Assembly (NCBI RefSeq): GCF_004214895.1
Contig: NZ_CP035952.1
Coordinates: forward strand, 2,366,501-2,430,500
Source: Pseudomonas tructae
Lineage (GTDB): Bacteria; Pseudomonadota; Gammaproteobacteria; Pseudomonadales; Pseudomonadaceae
Length of the DNA stretch: 64,000 nucleotides
Reading direction: 5' to 3'
Under the pieces are notes generated by a model that searched no databases, was not told the DNA's origin, and worked only from the letters and a program-made list of their open reading frames with translations. Every line of letters starts with the position of its first letter. Position 1 is the first letter of the stretch. Of the stretch, positions 1 to 15,191 are shown piece by piece. A program made the translations under genes and the position numbers.

Positions 1-182
1 TTGTCACCCAGTGGGATGCCAGACCCGCAGGTCCATCTACCCCGTGCCAGTGGCGAGGTGCGCAAGGCCGCACTTGAGCCTGGCCTGCAGAAGAGTCCCG
101 GCCCGCGGGCGCGCAGAGCGTCATCAATCAAGACAAACAAGGCCCTTGGGCCCAATTGCGCCTGAGTGGCAGGGCGAAAACG
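1..182. other. region downstream of nuoN with no recognised gene
   Basis: I see no convincing coding frame in this stretch. The short open frames have arginine- and proline-rich composition typical of chance frames in GC-rich DNA. It lies beyond the nuo terminator. A gene truncated by the window edge cannot be excluded. Confidence 0.4.
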
Positions 183-209
183 AAAACACCCCGCCGAGGC
201 GGGGTGTTT
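183..209 (-). terminator. rho-independent terminator of the nuo operon
   Basis: A GC-rich inverted repeat (ACACCCCGCC / GGCGGGGTGT) with a very short loop lies just after the nuoN stop codon. Read on the minus strand it is followed by TTTTCGTTTT. The position and the T-rich tail fit the end of the nuo transcript. Confidence 0.8.
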
Positions 210-225
210 GTCATTGCAGCAACGA

Positions 226-1695
226 TCAGCCGATCAGTTGCAGGCCTGCATGCTGAACCATGTCCAGCAACGGCTGCGGGTAAACACCCAGCACAAAGGC
301 GAGGATCGCAATGGCCAGCAGCATGACGCCGCCGGTGCGCTGTTCCCAGTTCAGCGGGGCGTCGTGGCGACGCAGGTTTGGCTCGATCAGGAACAGGGTG
401 ACCATCACGCGCAGGTAGTAGAACACGCCGATGGCGCTACCGATCACCAGGGCACCGACCAGCCACCACAGCTGCGACTCGACGCCGGTGGCGATGATGT
501 AGAACTTGCCGATGAAGCCTGCGGTCAGCGGAATACCGGCCAGCGACAGCATCATCACGGTCAGTACCGCGGTCAGGTACGGACGGCGCCAGAACAGGCC
601 ACGGTACTCATACAGGGCGTCGGCGTCACGGCCGTTGTATGGCGAGGACATCAGTGTGATCACGCCGAAGGCACCGAGGCTGGTGATCACGTAGGTGACC
701 AGGTACACGCCGATGGCTTCAACGGCCAGGCCCTTGCTCGCCACCAGGGCGATCAGCAGGTAGCCGAAGTGGGCAATCGAGGAGTAACCGAGCAGGCGCT
801 TGAGGTTGCTCTGGGTCAGCGCCAGCAGGTTACCGATCAGGATCGAGGCCACGGCGATCACCGACAGCACGGTGGTCAGCACGCCGCTGCTGGCAGCAGG
901 GGAGAGCATGAACAGGCGCACCACGACGGCGAACACGGCAACCTTGCTGGCGGTGGCCAGGAAGGCGGCAACCGGTGCCGGAGCACCTTCGTACACGTCC
1001 GGGGTCCACAGGTGGAACGGCACCAGCGACAGTTTGAACGCCAGGCCGACCAGCATCATGCCCAGGCCCAGCTGGGCGATCATGCTCGGCATGCTGGTGG
1101 TTGCCAGGGCCTTGCCGATGCCGTCGAAGCTCAGGCTGCCAGCGTCGGCATACAGCAGCGCCATGCCGAACAGCAGGAAAGCGGAACCGGCGGCCGAGAG
1201 CACCATGTACTTGATGCCGGCTTCCAGCGAGCGCTTGTTGAAGAAGGCATAGGCGACCAGGCCGTAGACCGGTACCGACAGCAGCTCCAGGCCAATGAAC
1301 AGGCCCGCCAGGTGTTGCGCGCAGACCAGCACCAGGCCACCCAGGGCAGCCATCAGGATCAGCAGGTACAGTTCTTCGCGGTTGCCCGGGTAACCCTTGC
1401 CGCCATCACCCAGGTAAGCATGGGCGAGGGTGACGCAGGCCAGGGTGGCGACCAGGATCAGCGCCATGTACAGGCAGGCGAAGTTGTCGATGGTCAGCAG
1501 CGGGGTCACTGCCAGTGGCGCGACCTTCAAGCTCGGGATGATCGACAGCAGGGCCAGGTTCAGGCCCACGGTCGACAGCAGGAAGGTTTGTGAGTGGTTG
1601 CGGCGCCAGGCGATCGCCAGCATCACCACGACAGTGGTGATGGTGAGGATCAGCAGTGGCGCAAGCGCGATAAAGTGTTGAATCGTCAGGTCCAT
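226..1695 (-). CDS. nuoN: NADH-quinone oxidoreductase subunit N (NuoN)
   Basis: This is one of the three antiporter-like membrane subunits of complex I, coupling quinone reduction to proton translocation across the inner membrane. The 489-residue product is almost entirely hydrophobic, with many membrane helices, and carries the conserved helix-breaking region around [15 protein letters not shown] shared with NuoL and NuoM. I chose the ATG at 1695 (MDLTIQHF), 7 bases after nuoM, rather than an upstream in-frame ATG at 1755 that would run into nuoM. It is the last gene of the nuo operon and is followed by a strong terminator. Confidence 0.97.
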   Translation of the reverse strand: MDLTIQHFIALAPLLILTITTVVVMLAIAWRRNHSQTFLLSTVGLNLALLSIIPSLKVAPLAVTPLLTIDNFACLYMALILVATLACVTLAHAYLGDGGKGYPGNREELYLLILMAALGGLVLVCAQHLAGLFIGLELLSVPVYGLVAYAFFNKRSLEAGIKYMVLSAAGSAFLLFGMALLYADAGSLSFDGIGKALATTSMPSMIAQLGLGMMLVGLAFKLSLVPFHLWTPDVYEGAPAPVAAFLATASKVAVFAVVVRLFMLSPAASSGVLTTVLSVIAVASILIGNLLALTQSNLKRLLGYSSIAHFGYLLIALVASKGLAVEAIGVYLVTYVITSLGAFGVITLMSSPYNGRDADALYEYRGLFWRRPYLTAVLTVMMLSLAGIPLTAGFIGKFYIIATGVESQLWWLVGALVIGSAIGVFYYLRVMVTLFLIEPNLRRHDAPLNWEQRTGGVMLLAIAILAFVLGVYPQPLLDMVQHAGLQLIG

Positions 1696-1702
1696 AGCGC
1701 TC

Positions 1703-3235
1703 TTACCGGGCCGAAGCGAGTTGAGTGAAAGCGGAGCCGAACCACTGCTGCACACCTGTCATTGTTGCAGCGGAAGTGTCGAGGAACGGCTGCGGGTAGA
1801 CGCCCAGCAGGATCAGCAGGCCAGCCAGGCCCAGTACCATGATCAATTCGCGGGTATCCATGCCAGCCAGGACTTCATCCGACTTCGACGGGCCGAAGTA
1901 GGCACGGTGAATCATGATCAGCGAGTAGACCGAACCGAACACCAGGCCGCAGGTGGCGATGACGGTGATCCATGGCGAGACGGCGAAGGTGCCGATCAGG
2001 ATCAGGAATTCACCCACGAAGTTACCGGCGCCCGGCATACCGAGCGAGGCAGCGGCGAAGAACAGACTGACGGCTGGCAGGTAGGCGATGCGGTGCCACA
2101 AACCGCCCATCTGACGCATGTCACGGGTGTGCAGACGCTCGTACAGCTGGCCGCTGAGGATAAACAGCGCCGCAGCCGACACACCATGCGCCAGCATCAG
2201 GATCACCGCACCTTGCAAGGCTTGCGGGCTGCCGGAGTAGATACCGATCAACACGAAGCCCATGTGCGAGACGCTGGAGAAGGCGATCAGGCGCTTGATA
2301 TCGGTCTGGGCGAAGGCCAGGAACGCACCGTAGAAAATCCCGATCAGACCCAGGGTCATGGCGATCGGTGCGAACTCGGCCGAGGCATTGGGGAACAGCG
2401 GCAGGGCGAAACGCAGCAGGCCGTAGGCCGCCGTTTTCAGCAAGATACCCGCCAGGTCCACGGAGCCTGCGGTCGGTGCCTGGGCGTGAGCGTCAGGCAG
2501 CCAGGAGTGGAAGGGTACCACCGGCAGCTTGACCGCGAAGGCGATGAAGAAGCCGAGCATCAGCAGGTATTCGGTGCCAGCTGGCAGCTCGGCCTTGAGC
2601 AACTGGGTGTAGTCGAAGGTGATTACCCCGGTGTTGCTGTAGTTGACCAGGACCAGGCCGAGGATCGCCACCAGCATGATCAGGCCGCTGGCCTGGGTGA
2701 AGATGAAGAACTTGGTCGCGGCGTAGATCCGGGTCTTCTTGCCATCCGAGGAGCTGTGACCCCAGAGCGCGATGAGGAAATACATCGGCACCAGCATCAT
2801 TTCCCAGAAGAAGAAGAACAGGAACAGGTCCAGAGCCAGGAACACACCGACCACGCCGCCGAGGATCCACATCAGGTTGAGGTGGAAGAAGCCGACGTGG
2901 CGGGTGATCTCTTTCCAGGAGCACAGTACCGAGAGCACACCGAGCAGGCCGGTGAGCAGGATCATCAGCAGCGACAGGCCGTCCAGGGCCAGGTGCAGGC
3001 TGATGCCGAAGCGCTCGATCCACAGCACTTTGAACTCGTAGGCCCACTGTGGTGCGGCACCCGGCGCAGGGGCCAGGGTGTAGTCGCCGTTGGCCCACAG
3101 CCAAAGGCCGGTAGCCAGCAGCAGGGACATGGTCAGCAGCGCAATCCAGCGCGGCAGGGTGGCGCCGAAGCGCTCACCCAGCCAGCACAGCAGGCCGCCG
3201 ATGAAGGGGATCAGGATCAGCCAAGGCAAAATCAT
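1703..3235 (-). CDS. nuoM: NADH-quinone oxidoreductase subunit M (NuoM)
   Basis: An antiporter-like proton-pumping subunit of complex I in the inner membrane. The 510-residue polytopic protein shows the family core [16 protein letters not shown] and [20 protein letters not shown], which includes the conserved Glu and the His/Lys channel residues. Length matches the family (about 505-510). It lies between nuoL (39-base gap) and nuoN (7-base gap) in the operon. Confidence 0.97.
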   Translation of the reverse strand: MILPWLILIPFIGGLLCWLGERFGATLPRWIALLTMSLLLATGLWLWANGDYTLAPAPGAAPQWAYEFKVLWIERFGISLHLALDGLSLLMILLTGLLGVLSVLCSWKEITRHVGFFHLNLMWILGGVVGVFLALDLFLFFFFWEMMLVPMYFLIALWGHSSSDGKKTRIYAATKFFIFTQASGLIMLVAILGLVLVNYSNTGVITFDYTQLLKAELPAGTEYLLMLGFFIAFAVKLPVVPFHSWLPDAHAQAPTAGSVDLAGILLKTAAYGLLRFALPLFPNASAEFAPIAMTLGLIGIFYGAFLAFAQTDIKRLIAFSSVSHMGFVLIGIYSGSPQALQGAVILMLAHGVSAAALFILSGQLYERLHTRDMRQMGGLWHRIAYLPAVSLFFAAASLGMPGAGNFVGEFLILIGTFAVSPWITVIATCGLVFGSVYSLIMIHRAYFGPSKSDEVLAGMDTRELIMVLGLAGLLILLGVYPQPFLDTSAATMTGVQQWFGSAFTQLASAR

Positions 3236-3274
3236 GACGGGCTCAATTCCTTTCGCAAAGTCGCAAGGTTCATA

Positions 3275-5124
<1,850 letters not shown>

Positions 5125-5128
<4 letters not shown>

Positions 5129-5433
5129 CCGCGCATCTCACTGGCTGCATCGATGTCGAGGGTGTGGAAGCGGCGATACAGCTGCAGCAGGATCGCCAGG
5201 CCAATACTGGCCTCGGCCGCTGCCAGGCTGATCACCAGGATGAACATGATCTGCCCATCCGGTTGCGCCCAGCGGCTGCCCGCAACGATGAAGGCCAATG
5301 CCGAGGCGTTCATCATGATTTCCAGGCTCATCAACACGAAAAGAATGTTGCGGCGCACCATCAGGCCAACGAGGCCGAGGCTGAACAGGATGCCGGCGAC
5401 TGCCAGGCCATGTTCGAGAGGAATTGCTGGCAT
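5125..5433 (-). CDS. nuoK: NADH-quinone oxidoreductase subunit K (NuoK)
   Basis: A small 102-residue membrane subunit with three predicted helices, homologous to MrpC, near the quinone-coupling region of complex I. Conserved buried glutamates are visible in the segments [11 protein letters not shown] and [11 protein letters not shown]; these are the known proton-pathway positions of the family. It starts 4 bases after nuoJ and overlaps nuoL by 4 bases. Confidence 0.96.
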
Positions 5434-5437
5434 GTGA

Positions 5438-5938
5438 TTACTCCTTCGCCTCGTTGCGGCCGAGGTGGAAAGCCGTCACCGCTGCAGCGAGCAGCAGCAT
5501 CGAGGCCAGTTCCACCACCAGCAGGTAAGGGCCGAACAGGCTGATGCCGACGGCCTTGGCGTCAACGGTGGTGTGGCCGATGCCGGCGCCGCTTTCGCTG
5601 GCGAACAGCACGTACAGCAGCTCGACCAGCAGCAGTGCGCCAAGCACCACAGGGCCGAGCCAGATGCCCGGTTTGAGCCAGCCGCGCTCCTGGGCGACCG
5701 AAGCCGGCCCCAGGTTGAGCATCATCACCACGAAGACGAACAGCACCATGATGGCGCCAGCATAGGCGATCACTTCCAGGACACCGGCGAACGGCGCGCC
5801 GAGGGCGAAGAAGGTCATCGCCACGGAGATCAGCGAAATGATCAGGTAGAGCAGGGCGTGCACCGGGTTGGTGTTGGTGATCACCCGAAGGGTGGACACC
5901 ACTGCGACACCGGATGCGAAATAGAAAGCGAATTCCAT
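5438..5938 (-). CDS. nuoJ: NADH-quinone oxidoreductase subunit J (NuoJ)
   Basis: A 166-residue inner-membrane subunit of complex I with five predicted helices. The conserved segment [20 protein letters not shown], which contains the pi-bulge helix of the family, is clear. It sits between nuoI (9-base gap) and nuoK (4-base gap). Confidence 0.96.
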   Translation of the reverse strand: MEFAFYFASGVAVVSTLRVITNTNPVHALLYLIISLISVAMTFFALGAPFAGVLEVIAYAGAIMVLFVFVVMMLNLGPASVAQERGWLKPGIWLGPVVLGALLLVELLYVLFASESGAGIGHTTVDAKAVGISLFGPYLLVVELASMLLLAAAVTAFHLGRNEAKE

Positions 5939-5947
5939 CTTTCTTCC

Positions 5948-6496
5948 TTAAGGGAGCAAGCTCTTCACGTTGATCGGCTCGGCTTCGTTCTGCGCGGCGC
6001 CTTTGGGCTTGCCGGCAACGGCCATACCTGCAACACGGTAGAAGTTGTAATCAGGGTTCTTGCCGGGGCCGGAGATCAGCAGATCTTCTTTCTCGTACAC
6101 CAGGTCCTGACGTTTGAACTCGGCCATTTCGAAATCCGGCGTGAGCTGGATCGCGGTGGTCGGGCAGGCTTCCTCGCAGAGGCCGCAGAAAATGCAACGG
6201 GAGAAGTTGATGCGGAAGAACTCCGGGTACCAACGACCGTCTTCTGTTTCGGCTTTCTGCAGCGAGATGCAACCCACCGGGCAGGCCACGGCACACAGGT
6301 TGCACGCTACACAGCGTTCTTCGCCATCCGGGTCGCGGGTCAGGACGATGCGGCCACGGTAGCGTGGCGGCAGGTAGACCGGCTCTTCGGGGTACTGCAG
6401 GGTGTCACGTTTGCGAAAACCGTGAGAGAACACCATTACCAGGCTGCGTAGCTGGGTGCCAGTGCCCTTAACGATGTCGCCAATATACTTGAACAT
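5948..6496 (-). CDS. nuoI: NADH-quinone oxidoreductase subunit I (NuoI), ferredoxin-type
   Basis: A peripheral-arm subunit that carries two [4Fe-4S] clusters (N6a and N6b) and passes electrons towards NuoB. Both ferredoxin motifs are intact: [15 protein letters not shown] and [15 protein letters not shown]. The protein has 182 residues, the usual length, and starts 11 bases after nuoH. Confidence 0.97.
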   Translation of the reverse strand: MFKYIGDIVKGTGTQLRSLVMVFSHGFRKRDTLQYPEEPVYLPPRYRGRIVLTRDPDGEERCVACNLCAVACPVGCISLQKAETEDGRWYPEFFRINFSRCIFCGLCEEACPTTAIQLTPDFEMAEFKRQDLVYEKEDLLISGPGKNPDYNFYRVAGMAVAGKPKGAAQNEAEPINVKSLLP

Positions 6497-6507
6497 GGGT
6501 CAAATCC

Positions 6508-7515
6508 TCACTGGGCCGCAACAGCTGGCGTGTTGAGCAACACAAGCGCAGCGGTCACCAGCAAATTGATCAGGGTCAGCGGCAGGCAGAACTTCCAGCT
6601 GAAGTCCATCACCTGGTCATAACGCGGGCGCGGGATCGAAGCGCGCAGCAGGATGAACAGCATGATGAAGAACGCGGTCTTCAGGGCGAACCAGACGAAC
6701 GACAGTTGCGGCAGAATGCCGAACGGGCCGTGCCAGCCACCGAAGAACAGGGTTACCAGCAGCGCCGAGATCAGGATGATGCCGATGTACTCACCGACGA
6801 AGAACATGCCCCACTTCATGCCAGCATATTCAATGTGGTAACCGTCGGCCAGTTCCTGTTCCGCTTCGGGCTGGTCGAACGGGTGACGGTGAGTCACGGC
6901 GACGCCAGCGATGAAGAAGGTGCAGAAGCCGAAGAACTGCGGAATGATGAACCACAGGTTCTGCGCCTGGTAGTCGACGATGTCGCGCATGTTGAACGAG
7001 CCGACCTGGGCGACGATGCCCATCAGCGCCAGGCCCATGAACACTTCGTACGACACGGTTTGGGCCGAGGCCCGCAGGCTGCCGAGCAGGGCATACTTGT
7101 TGTTCGACGACCAGCCGGCGAACAGCACCGCGTATACCGACAGACCGGCCATGGCGAAGAAGAACAGCAGGCCGATGTTCAGGTCCGCGACACCCCAGGT
7201 CGGGGTGATCGGGATGATCGCGAAAGCGATCAGCAAGGCGCTCATGGCCACCACCGGCGCCAGGGTGAAGATCACCTTGTCGACGAAGGGCGGGTTCCAG
7301 TCTTCCTTGAAGAACATCTTCAGCATGTCGGCGGCGATCTGGAACATACCGAACGGGCCGACGCGGTTCGGACCGTAACGGTCCTGCCACCAGCCCAGCA
7401 GGCGCCGCTCGACGAAGCTGAGCAGCGCACCGCAGACCACCACGGCCAGCAAGACCACGATGGCCTTGATGACGGTGATGATCACATCGATCACTTCAGG
7501 GGTGAACCAGGTCAT
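6508..7515 (-). CDS. nuoH: NADH-quinone oxidoreductase subunit H (NuoH)
   Basis: The membrane subunit that helps form the quinone-binding chamber at the base of the peripheral arm. The 335-residue polytopic protein has the conserved loop [14 protein letters not shown] and the acidic segment [20 protein letters not shown]. It overlaps the nuoG stop codon by four bases (7512-7515), which implies translational coupling. Confidence 0.97.
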   Translation of the reverse strand: MTWFTPEVIDVIITVIKAIVVLLAVVVCGALLSFVERRLLGWWQDRYGPNRVGPFGMFQIAADMLKMFFKEDWNPPFVDKVIFTLAPVVAMSALLIAFAIIPITPTWGVADLNIGLLFFFAMAGLSVYAVLFAGWSSNNKYALLGSLRASAQTVSYEVFMGLALMGIVAQVGSFNMRDIVDYQAQNLWFIIPQFFGFCTFFIAGVAVTHRHPFDQPEAEQELADGYHIEYAGMKWGMFFVGEYIGIILISALLVTLFFGGWHGPFGILPQLSFVWFALKTAFFIMLFILLRASIPRPRYDQVMDFSWKFCLPLTLINLLVTAALVLLNTPAVAAQ

Positions 7516-10226
7516 TGTGCTGCCTCCTGCAGGCCTTCGACGGATGCACCGAAGATGGCTGGCGGAATGCCGGCCAGGCCTTTGGGCAGGGCAACCAGGC
7601 CTGCGCCCAGTTCTTCATTGATGCGCAACGGCAGACGCAGGGTCTGGCCTGCGACGTTCAGGCTGAGCAGGGCGCCATCGTTGACCCCCAGGCGGTCGGC
7701 CTCGGACTTGGCCAGGCCAACGTAGGCCTGCGGGATACGCTCTTGCACCGGTGCTGCGCGCGAAGAGTTCTCTTCGCTGCCGAACAGGTGGTAGAACGGC
7801 ACCGCCTGCCAGGTACCGCGGGCCGGGGCGAATGCCGCCGGAACGCTGGCGAACCAGTTCAGCTTGTCGCCCTGGGTTTCGATCAGGCGGGTGCCCGGGT
7901 CGCCTGCGCGCAGGTGACCACCGACCTCGTCCTGGAACTTGTTCCAGGCTTGTGGCGAGTTCCAGCCTGGCGACCAGGCGAACGGCACTTGCGAGCGCGG
8001 TTCGGCCGAACCCGAGTAACCTTCCATGGAGAAGGCGAACGGGGTGTCCTTGTCTTGCGGGGTACGCGGCTCATGCACGCTGATGTTGGCGCGCATGGCG
8101 GTACGGCCGGAGTAGCGCAGCGGCTCACGCGCAAGCTTCATGCCCTTGATGCGGAACGAAGCGGACGGCGCGGCGTTGACGATGCCACTCAGTTGCGGCG
8201 CAGCGGCGGCGCAGGCGCTGGTGACGTGGTCCAGCTGGGTCCAGTCGACCGGTTTGTTGAGCAAGGTGGCACGCAGGGCGTGCATCCAGCGCCAGCCTTC
8301 GTGAACCAGGATGCTGCTGTCCAGGTAGGTCGGATCGAACACCTGGAAGAAGCGCTGGGCGCGGCCTTCCTGGCTGACCAGGGTGCCGTCGCCTTCGGCG
8401 AAGCTCGCCGCCGGCAGCACCAGATGAGCGCGCTCGCTGGTGGCGGTTTTCTGGTGATCGGCAACGATGACCACTTTGGCAGCGGCCAGGGCAGCGTCGA
8501 CCTTGGCAGCGGCAACGCGGCTGTACAGGTCGTTTTCCAGCACGACGATGGCGTCGGCACGGCCTTCGATCACCGCGTCCAGGGCGGCATCGATCGACTC
8601 GCCACCGAGCATGGCCATGCCGAGGCTGTTGGCCTCGGGGACCACCAGGCTCAGGGAGCCGTTCTTCTCACGCAGCTTCAGGGCCTTGGCGATGTTGGCC
8701 GCGGCCTCGATCAGGGCGTTGGAGCCCAGCGAGGTACCGGCAACCACCAGCGGACGGTTGGCCGCCACCAGGGCGTCGGCGATGCGCTTGGCCAGGGCCA
8801 GGGCTTCGGCATCCAGGCCGTCGACGGCAGGTGCGCTCGGGTCGATGGCGTGCGCCACGGCGAAACCGATGCGGGCGAGGTCTGCAGGGGCTGCGTGCAC
8901 GCACTCTTCGGCAACGTCATCGAGCTTGGTTTCGGCCAGGCTTGCGATGAACAGCGGGTACATGGCGTGCTGGCCGATGTTCTTCACCGCGGCATCGAGC
9001 CAAGGCTGAACGCGCATGGCATCGGCCATGGCTTCGGCCTTGCCCTTGACCGACTGGCGCAGGGCCAGGGCCACGCGGGCTGCGGTCTGGGTCAGGTCTT
9101 CGCCGAGGACGAACACCGCGTCATGGTCTTCCATGTCGCGCAGGGTCGGGACCGGCAGCGGGCTGTCGTTGAGCACTTGCAGGGCCAGGCGTACGCGCGC
9201 CAGTTCACCGGCTTCCATGCCCGAGTAGAAGTGCTCGGCACCGACCAGCTCACGCAGGCCATAGTTGCTTTCGAGGCTGGCGCGCGGCGAGCCGATACCG
9301 ACGATATTGCGCCCGCGCAGCATGTCGGCGGCCTTGTCCAGGGCGGCATCCAGGCTCAGCTTGCTGCCATCGGCCAGCAGTGGCTGGCGTGGACGGTCTT
9401 CACGGTTGACGTAGCCATAGCCGAAACGGCCACGGTCGCAGAGGAAGTACTGGTTGACCGAACCGTTGAAGCGGTTTTCGATGCGACGCAGTTCGCCGTA
9501 ACGCTCGCCCGGGCTGATGTTGCAACCGCTGGAGCAGCCATGGCAGATGCTCGGGGCGAACTGCATGTCCCATTTGCGGTTGTAGCGCTCGGAGTGGGTC
9601 TTGTCGGTGAACACACCGGTCGGGCAGACCTCGGTGAGGTTGCCGGAGAACTCGCTCTCGAGGGTGCCGTCTTCAACACGCCCAAAGTAGACGTTGTCGT
9701 GGGCACCGAACACGCCCAGGTCGGTACCGCCAGCGTAGTCCTTGTAGTAACGCACGCAACGGTAGCAGGCGATGCAGCGGTTCATCTCGTGGGAGATGAA
9801 CGGGCCCAGTTGCTGGTTCTGGTGGGTACGCTTGGTGAAACGGTAGCGGCGCTCGTTGTGGCCGGTCATCACCGTCATGTCTTGCAGGTGGCAGTGACCG
9901 CCTTCCTCGCACACCGGGCAGTCGTGCGGGTGGTTGGTCATCAGCCATTCGACGACGCTGGCACGGAATACCTTGGCTTCTTCGTCTTCGATGGAGATCC
10001 AGCTGCCATCGGTGGCAGGGGTCATGCAGGACATGACGATACGACCACGGGTGTCGTTCTCGTCGGTGTATTGCTTGACCGCGCACTGGCGGCAGGCACC
10101 GACGCTACCGAGCGCCGGGTGCCAGCAGAAATAGGGGATGTCGAGGCCGAGCGACAGACACGCCTGTAACAGGTTGTCTGCGCCGTTGACTTCGAGCTCT
10201 TTGCCGTCTACGTGGATAGTGGCCAT
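7512..10226 (-). CDS. nuoG: NADH-quinone oxidoreductase subunit G (NuoG)
   Basis: The large iron-sulfur subunit of the NADH dehydrogenase module. The 904-residue protein has an N-terminal [2Fe-2S] ferredoxin fold with GACRQCAVK, the HxCxxC-type region [12 protein letters not shown], two [4Fe-4S] motifs ([16 protein letters not shown] with CPTGVF, and CHGCSSGC) and a long molybdopterin-oxidoreductase-like domain that is catalytically silent in this family. The CxxC..C arrangement near residue 230 matches the extra N7 cluster found in some bacteria. It is preceded by an unusual 133-base gap after nuoF that contains hairpins. Confidence 0.96.
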   Translation of the reverse strand: MATIHVDGKELEVNGADNLLQACLSLGLDIPYFCWHPALGSVGACRQCAVKQYTDENDTRGRIVMSCMTPATDGSWISIEDEEAKVFRASVVEWLMTNHPHDCPVCEEGGHCHLQDMTVMTGHNERRYRFTKRTHQNQQLGPFISHEMNRCIACYRCVRYYKDYAGGTDLGVFGAHDNVYFGRVEDGTLESEFSGNLTEVCPTGVFTDKTHSERYNRKWDMQFAPSICHGCSSGCNISPGERYGELRRIENRFNGSVNQYFLCDRGRFGYGYVNREDRPRQPLLADGSKLSLDAALDKAADMLRGRNIVGIGSPRASLESNYGLRELVGAEHFYSGMEAGELARVRLALQVLNDSPLPVPTLRDMEDHDAVFVLGEDLTQTAARVALALRQSVKGKAEAMADAMRVQPWLDAAVKNIGQHAMYPLFIASLAETKLDDVAEECVHAAPADLARIGFAVAHAIDPSAPAVDGLDAEALALAKRIADALVAANRPLVVAGTSLGSNALIEAAANIAKALKLREKNGSLSLVVPEANSLGMAMLGGESIDAALDAVIEGRADAIVVLENDLYSRVAAAKVDAALAAAKVVIVADHQKTATSERAHLVLPAASFAEGDGTLVSQEGRAQRFFQVFDPTYLDSSILVHEGWRWMHALRATLLNKPVDWTQLDHVTSACAAAAPQLSGIVNAAPSASFRIKGMKLAREPLRYSGRTAMRANISVHEPRTPQDKDTPFAFSMEGYSGSAEPRSQVPFAWSPGWNSPQAWNKFQDEVGGHLRAGDPGTRLIETQGDKLNWFASVPAAFAPARGTWQAVPFYHLFGSEENSSRAAPVQERIPQAYVGLAKSEADRLGVNDGALLSLNVAGQTLRLPLRINEELGAGLVALPKGLAGIPPAIFGASVEGLQEAAQ

Positions 10227-10326
10227 GGTTCAAAGTTCTTCGTTGGCCCGCGTCTGCGGGCGTGGCTAATGGAAATCTGTGTGCCTGCAGCCCGCGCCAG
10301 GTATCCCCGGGCGAGCTGTACAGGCA

Positions 10327-10348
10327 GCGGGCGGCACGGACCGCCCGC
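10327..10348 (-). other. GC-rich hairpin between nuoF and nuoG
   Basis: A perfect 8-base-pair stem (GCGGGCGG / CCGCCCGC) with a 6-base loop lies 11 bases after the nuoF stop inside the operon. No T-run follows on the minus strand, so it does not look like a classic terminator. A role in RNA processing or stability is an inference. Confidence 0.5.
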
Positions 10349-10359
10349 CTTGTTATTTG

Positions 10360-11733
10360 TTATGCGCCGACGACAATCGGCTTCGCCAGGTCCGGGCGCA
10401 GGCCGGCAGCGGCAGCAGCCGGTGCCTGGGCGGCAATGCCAGCCTCGAACTCAGGGCGGAAGTACTTGATCGCGCTACCCAGCGGCTCAACGGCGCCCGG
10501 GGCGTGTGCACAGAAAGTCTTGCCTGGGCCGAGGAAGCCGACCAGACCCAGCAGGGTCTCGATGTCGCCCTGCTGGCCCTGGCCTTTCTCGAGGGCGCGC
10601 AGGAGCTTGACGCTCCACGGCAGGCCATCGCGGCAAGGGGTGCAGAAGCCACAGGATTCACGGGCAAAGAACTCTTCCATGTTGCGCAGCAGCGAGACCA
10701 TGTTGACGCTGTCGTCCACGGCCATGGCCAGGCCGGTACCCATGCGGGTGCCGACCTTGGCGATGCCACCGGCGTACATTTGCGCATCCAGGTGCTCGGG
10801 CAGCAGGAAACCAGTACCGGCGCCGCCTGGCTGCCAGCACTTGAGCTTGAAGCCATCGCGCATGCCGCCTGCGTAGTCTTCGAACAGCTCGCGGGCAGTG
10901 ACGCCGAACGGCAGTTCCCACAGGCCGGGGTTCTTGACCTTGCCGGAGAAGCCCATCAGCTTGGTGCCGTGGTCTTCAGAACCTTCGCGGGCCAGCGACT
11001 TGTACCAGTCGATGCCGTTGCCGACGATGGCCGGCACGTTGCACAGGGTTTCGACGTTGTTCACGCAGGTCGGCTTGCCCCACACGCCGACAGCGGCCGG
11101 GAAGGGCGGCTTGGAGCGCGGATTGGCACGGCGGCCTTCGAGGGAGTTGATCAGGGCGGTTTCTTCACCGCAGATGTAGCGACCGGCACCGGTGTGGACA
11201 AACAGCTCGAAGTCGAAGCCGCTGCCGAGGATGTTCTTGCCCAGCAGGCCGGCGGCCTTGGCTTCCTGAACCGCGCGGTTGAGGTTGGCCGCCGCAGTGG
11301 TGTACTCGCCACGCAGGAAGATATAGCCACGGTAGGCTTTGAGTGCCCGGGCACTGATCAGCATGCCTTCGATCAGCAGATGGGGCTGTTGCTCCATCAG
11401 CATGCGGTCTTTCCAGGTGTTGGGCTCCATTTCATCCGCGTTGCACAGCAGGTAACGGATGTTCATGGACTCGTCTTTGGGCATCAGGCCCCATTTGACG
11501 CCGGTGGGGAAACCCGCACCGCCACGGCCCTTGAGCCCGGAATCTTTCACGGTCTGGACGATATCGTCCTGGGACATCTGCGCCAGGGCCTTGCGCGCGG
11601 CGGCGTAGCCGTCCTTGGCCTGGTACTCGTCGAGCCACAGTGGCTCGCCGTCGTCACGCAGGCGCCAGGTCAGCGGGTGGGTTTCGGCGGTGCGCGCAAT
11701 GCGGTTGGCCGGGCCGAAGGAAGTGATGGTCAT
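10360..11733 (-). CDS. nuoF: NADH-quinone oxidoreductase subunit F (NuoF), FMN and NADH binding
   Basis: This subunit oxidises NADH with FMN and hands electrons to the iron-sulfur chain. The glycine-rich nucleotide/FMN region [17 protein letters not shown] lies near residue 65, and the C-terminal cluster N3 motif [12 protein letters not shown] is intact. The protein is 457 residues long, normal for the family. The start overlaps the nuoE stop by 4 bases (ATGA at 11730-11733). Confidence 0.97.
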   Translation of the reverse strand: MTITSFGPANRIARTAETHPLTWRLRDDGEPLWLDEYQAKDGYAAARKALAQMSQDDIVQTVKDSGLKGRGGAGFPTGVKWGLMPKDESMNIRYLLCNADEMEPNTWKDRMLMEQQPHLLIEGMLISARALKAYRGYIFLRGEYTTAAANLNRAVQEAKAAGLLGKNILGSGFDFELFVHTGAGRYICGEETALINSLEGRRANPRSKPPFPAAVGVWGKPTCVNNVETLCNVPAIVGNGIDWYKSLAREGSEDHGTKLMGFSGKVKNPGLWELPFGVTARELFEDYAGGMRDGFKLKCWQPGGAGTGFLLPEHLDAQMYAGGIAKVGTRMGTGLAMAVDDSVNMVSLLRNMEEFFARESCGFCTPCRDGLPWSVKLLRALEKGQGQQGDIETLLGLVGFLGPGKTFCAHAPGAVEPLGSAIKYFRPEFEAGIAAQAPAAAAAGLRPDLAKPIVVGA

Positions 11734-12227
11734 ACGTAACCCTCCAGCAGCTTGGTGACGCCGGCAGGTTGCACGTCGCCAAAGGTGTCGTCGTCGATCA
11801 TCAGCGCCGGGGCCTTGTCGCAGTTACCCAGGCAGCACACCGGCAGCAGGGTGAAGCGGCCGTCGGCGGTGGTCTGGCCCAGGCCGATGCCCAGCTCGCT
11901 CTGGATCTGGCTGACTACCGACTCGTGGCCGCCGATGTAGCAGACCATGCTGTCGCAGACGCGGATGATGTGCCGGCCAACCGGCTGACGGAAGATCTGA
12001 CTATAGAAGGTCGCCACGCCTTCGACGTCGCTGGCAGGAATGCCGAGCACTTCGCCGATGGCATAGATGGCGCCGTCCGGCACCCAGCCGCGTTCCTTCT
12101 GAACGATCTTCAGGGCTTCGATGGACGCCGCGCGGGGATCCTCGTAGTGATGCATCTCGTGCTCGATGGCCGAGCGCTCGGTTTCGCTCAGGGCGAAACG
12201 GTCGGTTTGGATAAGCGTGTTGTTCAT
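11730..12227 (-). CDS. nuoE: NADH-quinone oxidoreductase subunit E (NuoE)
   Basis: A thioredoxin-fold [2Fe-2S] subunit (cluster N1a) of the NADH module. The four ligands are visible in CDSMVC (first two) and [10 protein letters not shown] (second pair). It has 165 residues, starts 2 bases after nuoCD and overlaps nuoF. Confidence 0.96.
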   Translation of the reverse strand: MNNTLIQTDRFALSETERSAIEHEMHHYEDPRAASIEALKIVQKERGWVPDGAIYAIGEVLGIPASDVEGVATFYSQIFRQPVGRHIIRVCDSMVCYIGGHESVVSQIQSELGIGLGQTTADGRFTLLPVCCLGNCDKAPALMIDDDTFGDVQPAGVTKLLEGYV

Positions 12228-12229
12228 GC

Positions 12230-14029
<1,800 letters not shown>

Positions 14030-14089
14030 TCAACGTAGAGAATGAAGCCAGGCTGCCTGTCGCGCGTGCGCAGGCAACAGGTCGCTGGA

Positions 14090-14767
14090 TCAGACTTCGT
14101 CGGGGCTGCGCAGGTGGGTGACCTGGATGCGCTGTTCACGGCGTTGCTCTTTCTGCGACGGCATCTCGGCACGGTAAATGCCTTGATCGCCGACAACCCA
14201 GGAAAGAGGACGACGCTCCTTGCCAATCGACTCCTGCAACAGCATCAAGCCTTGCAGGAAGGCTTCAGGGCGAGGCGGGCAGCCAGGGACATAGACATCC
14301 ACGGGGAGGAACTTGTCGACCCCCTGAACGACCGAGTAAATGTCGTACATGCCACCGGAGTTGGCGCACGAACCCATGGAGATGACCCACTTGGGCTCGA
14401 GCATCTGCTCGTACAGGCGCTGGATGATCGGCGCCATCTTGATGAAGCAGGTGCCGGCGATGACCATGAAGTCGGCCTGGCGCGGCGATGCCCGGATGAC
14501 TTCGGCGCCGAAGCGCGCGATGTCGTGGGGCGCCGTAAAGGCCGTGGTCATTTCCACGTAGCAGCAAGAGAGACCGAAGTTGTAGGGCCACAGGGAGTTC
14601 TTACGCCCCCAGTTGACCGCGCCACTGAGCACATCTTCAAGTTTGCCCATGAAGATGTTCTTGTGGACCTGGTCCTCTAGCAGCGAATCGGAGACGGTTT
14701 CCCGTTCTCCGATTGGATATTGCTCGTTGGGAGCATCCGGGTCGATTCTGGTGAGATTGTATTGCAT
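14090..14767 (-). CDS. nuoB: NADH-quinone oxidoreductase subunit B (NuoB), cluster N2
   Basis: Carries the terminal [4Fe-4S] cluster N2 that reduces quinone. The tandem-cysteine motif GLSCCYVEM is present together with [21 protein letters not shown] and VPGCPPRPE, which complete the ligand set. I chose the ATG at 14767 ([10 protein letters not shown]), giving 225 residues; a TTG two codons upstream is in frame but less likely. It starts 10 bases after the nuoA stop. Confidence 0.97.
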   Translation of the reverse strand: MQYNLTRIDPDAPNEQYPIGERETVSDSLLEDQVHKNIFMGKLEDVLSGAVNWGRKNSLWPYNFGLSCCYVEMTTAFTAPHDIARFGAEVIRASPRQADFMVIAGTCFIKMAPIIQRLYEQMLEPKWVISMGSCANSGGMYDIYSVVQGVDKFLPVDVYVPGCPPRPEAFLQGLMLLQESIGKERRPLSWVVGDQGIYRAEMPSQKEQRREQRIQVTHLRSPDEV

Positions 14768-14777
14768 TGCCAAAGCC

Positions 14778-15191
14778 TCATTGTTTCAGCTTCGCTTGCC
14801 GCTTGCGGCGACCTTCGGGAGCCCAATCAAGTGCCCCGACGCGCCATAGGTAGACAAGACCTGCCAACAGAATTGCTATGAAAACGAGTGCTTCGACGAA
14901 TCCGGTCCAGCCGCTTTCGCGGACGGACACAGACCATGCAAAGAGAAAGAGGGCTTCGATATCGAAGATCACGAACAGCATCGCGACCAGATAGAATTTG
15001 GCTGACAGGCGCAAGCGGGCGCCGCCAGTGGGCAGCATGCCGGACTCGAAGGGTTCGTTCTTGCTGCGGCCCCAGGCCTTGCTGCCGAGCAGGGCGGACA
15101 GACCGAGCATGAAGGCACACAGGCCTACGACACCCAAAAGGAAAATGGCAAAGCCCCAGTTGTGGGCGATGAGTCCTGTCGAATCGGGCAT
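14778..15191 (-). CDS. nuoA: NADH-quinone oxidoreductase subunit A (NuoA)
   Basis: The first gene of the nuo operon: a 137-residue membrane subunit with three predicted helices. The conserved [12 protein letters not shown] and [10 protein letters not shown] segments, which carry the acidic residues near the quinone cavity, are visible. The C-terminus ends in a basic tail. Upstream lies a 358-base intergenic region that should contain the operon promoter. Confidence 0.96.
   Translation of the reverse strand: MPDSTGLIAHNWGFAIFLLGVVGLCAFMLGLSALLGSKAWGRSKNEPFESGMLPTGGARLRLSAKFYLVAMLFVIFDIEALFLFAWSVSVRESGWTGFVEALVFIAILLAGLVYLWRVGALDWAPEGRRKRQAKLKQ

Noticed and set aside
11..256. 81-codon open frame at the left end
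   Set aside because: Arg/Pro-rich chance frame that runs through the nuo terminator and into nuoN on the other strand.
7515..10169. 884-codon open frame on the plus strand opposite nuoG
   Set aside because: Shadow frame of nuoG with biased composition; nuoG itself has all its iron-sulfur motifs.
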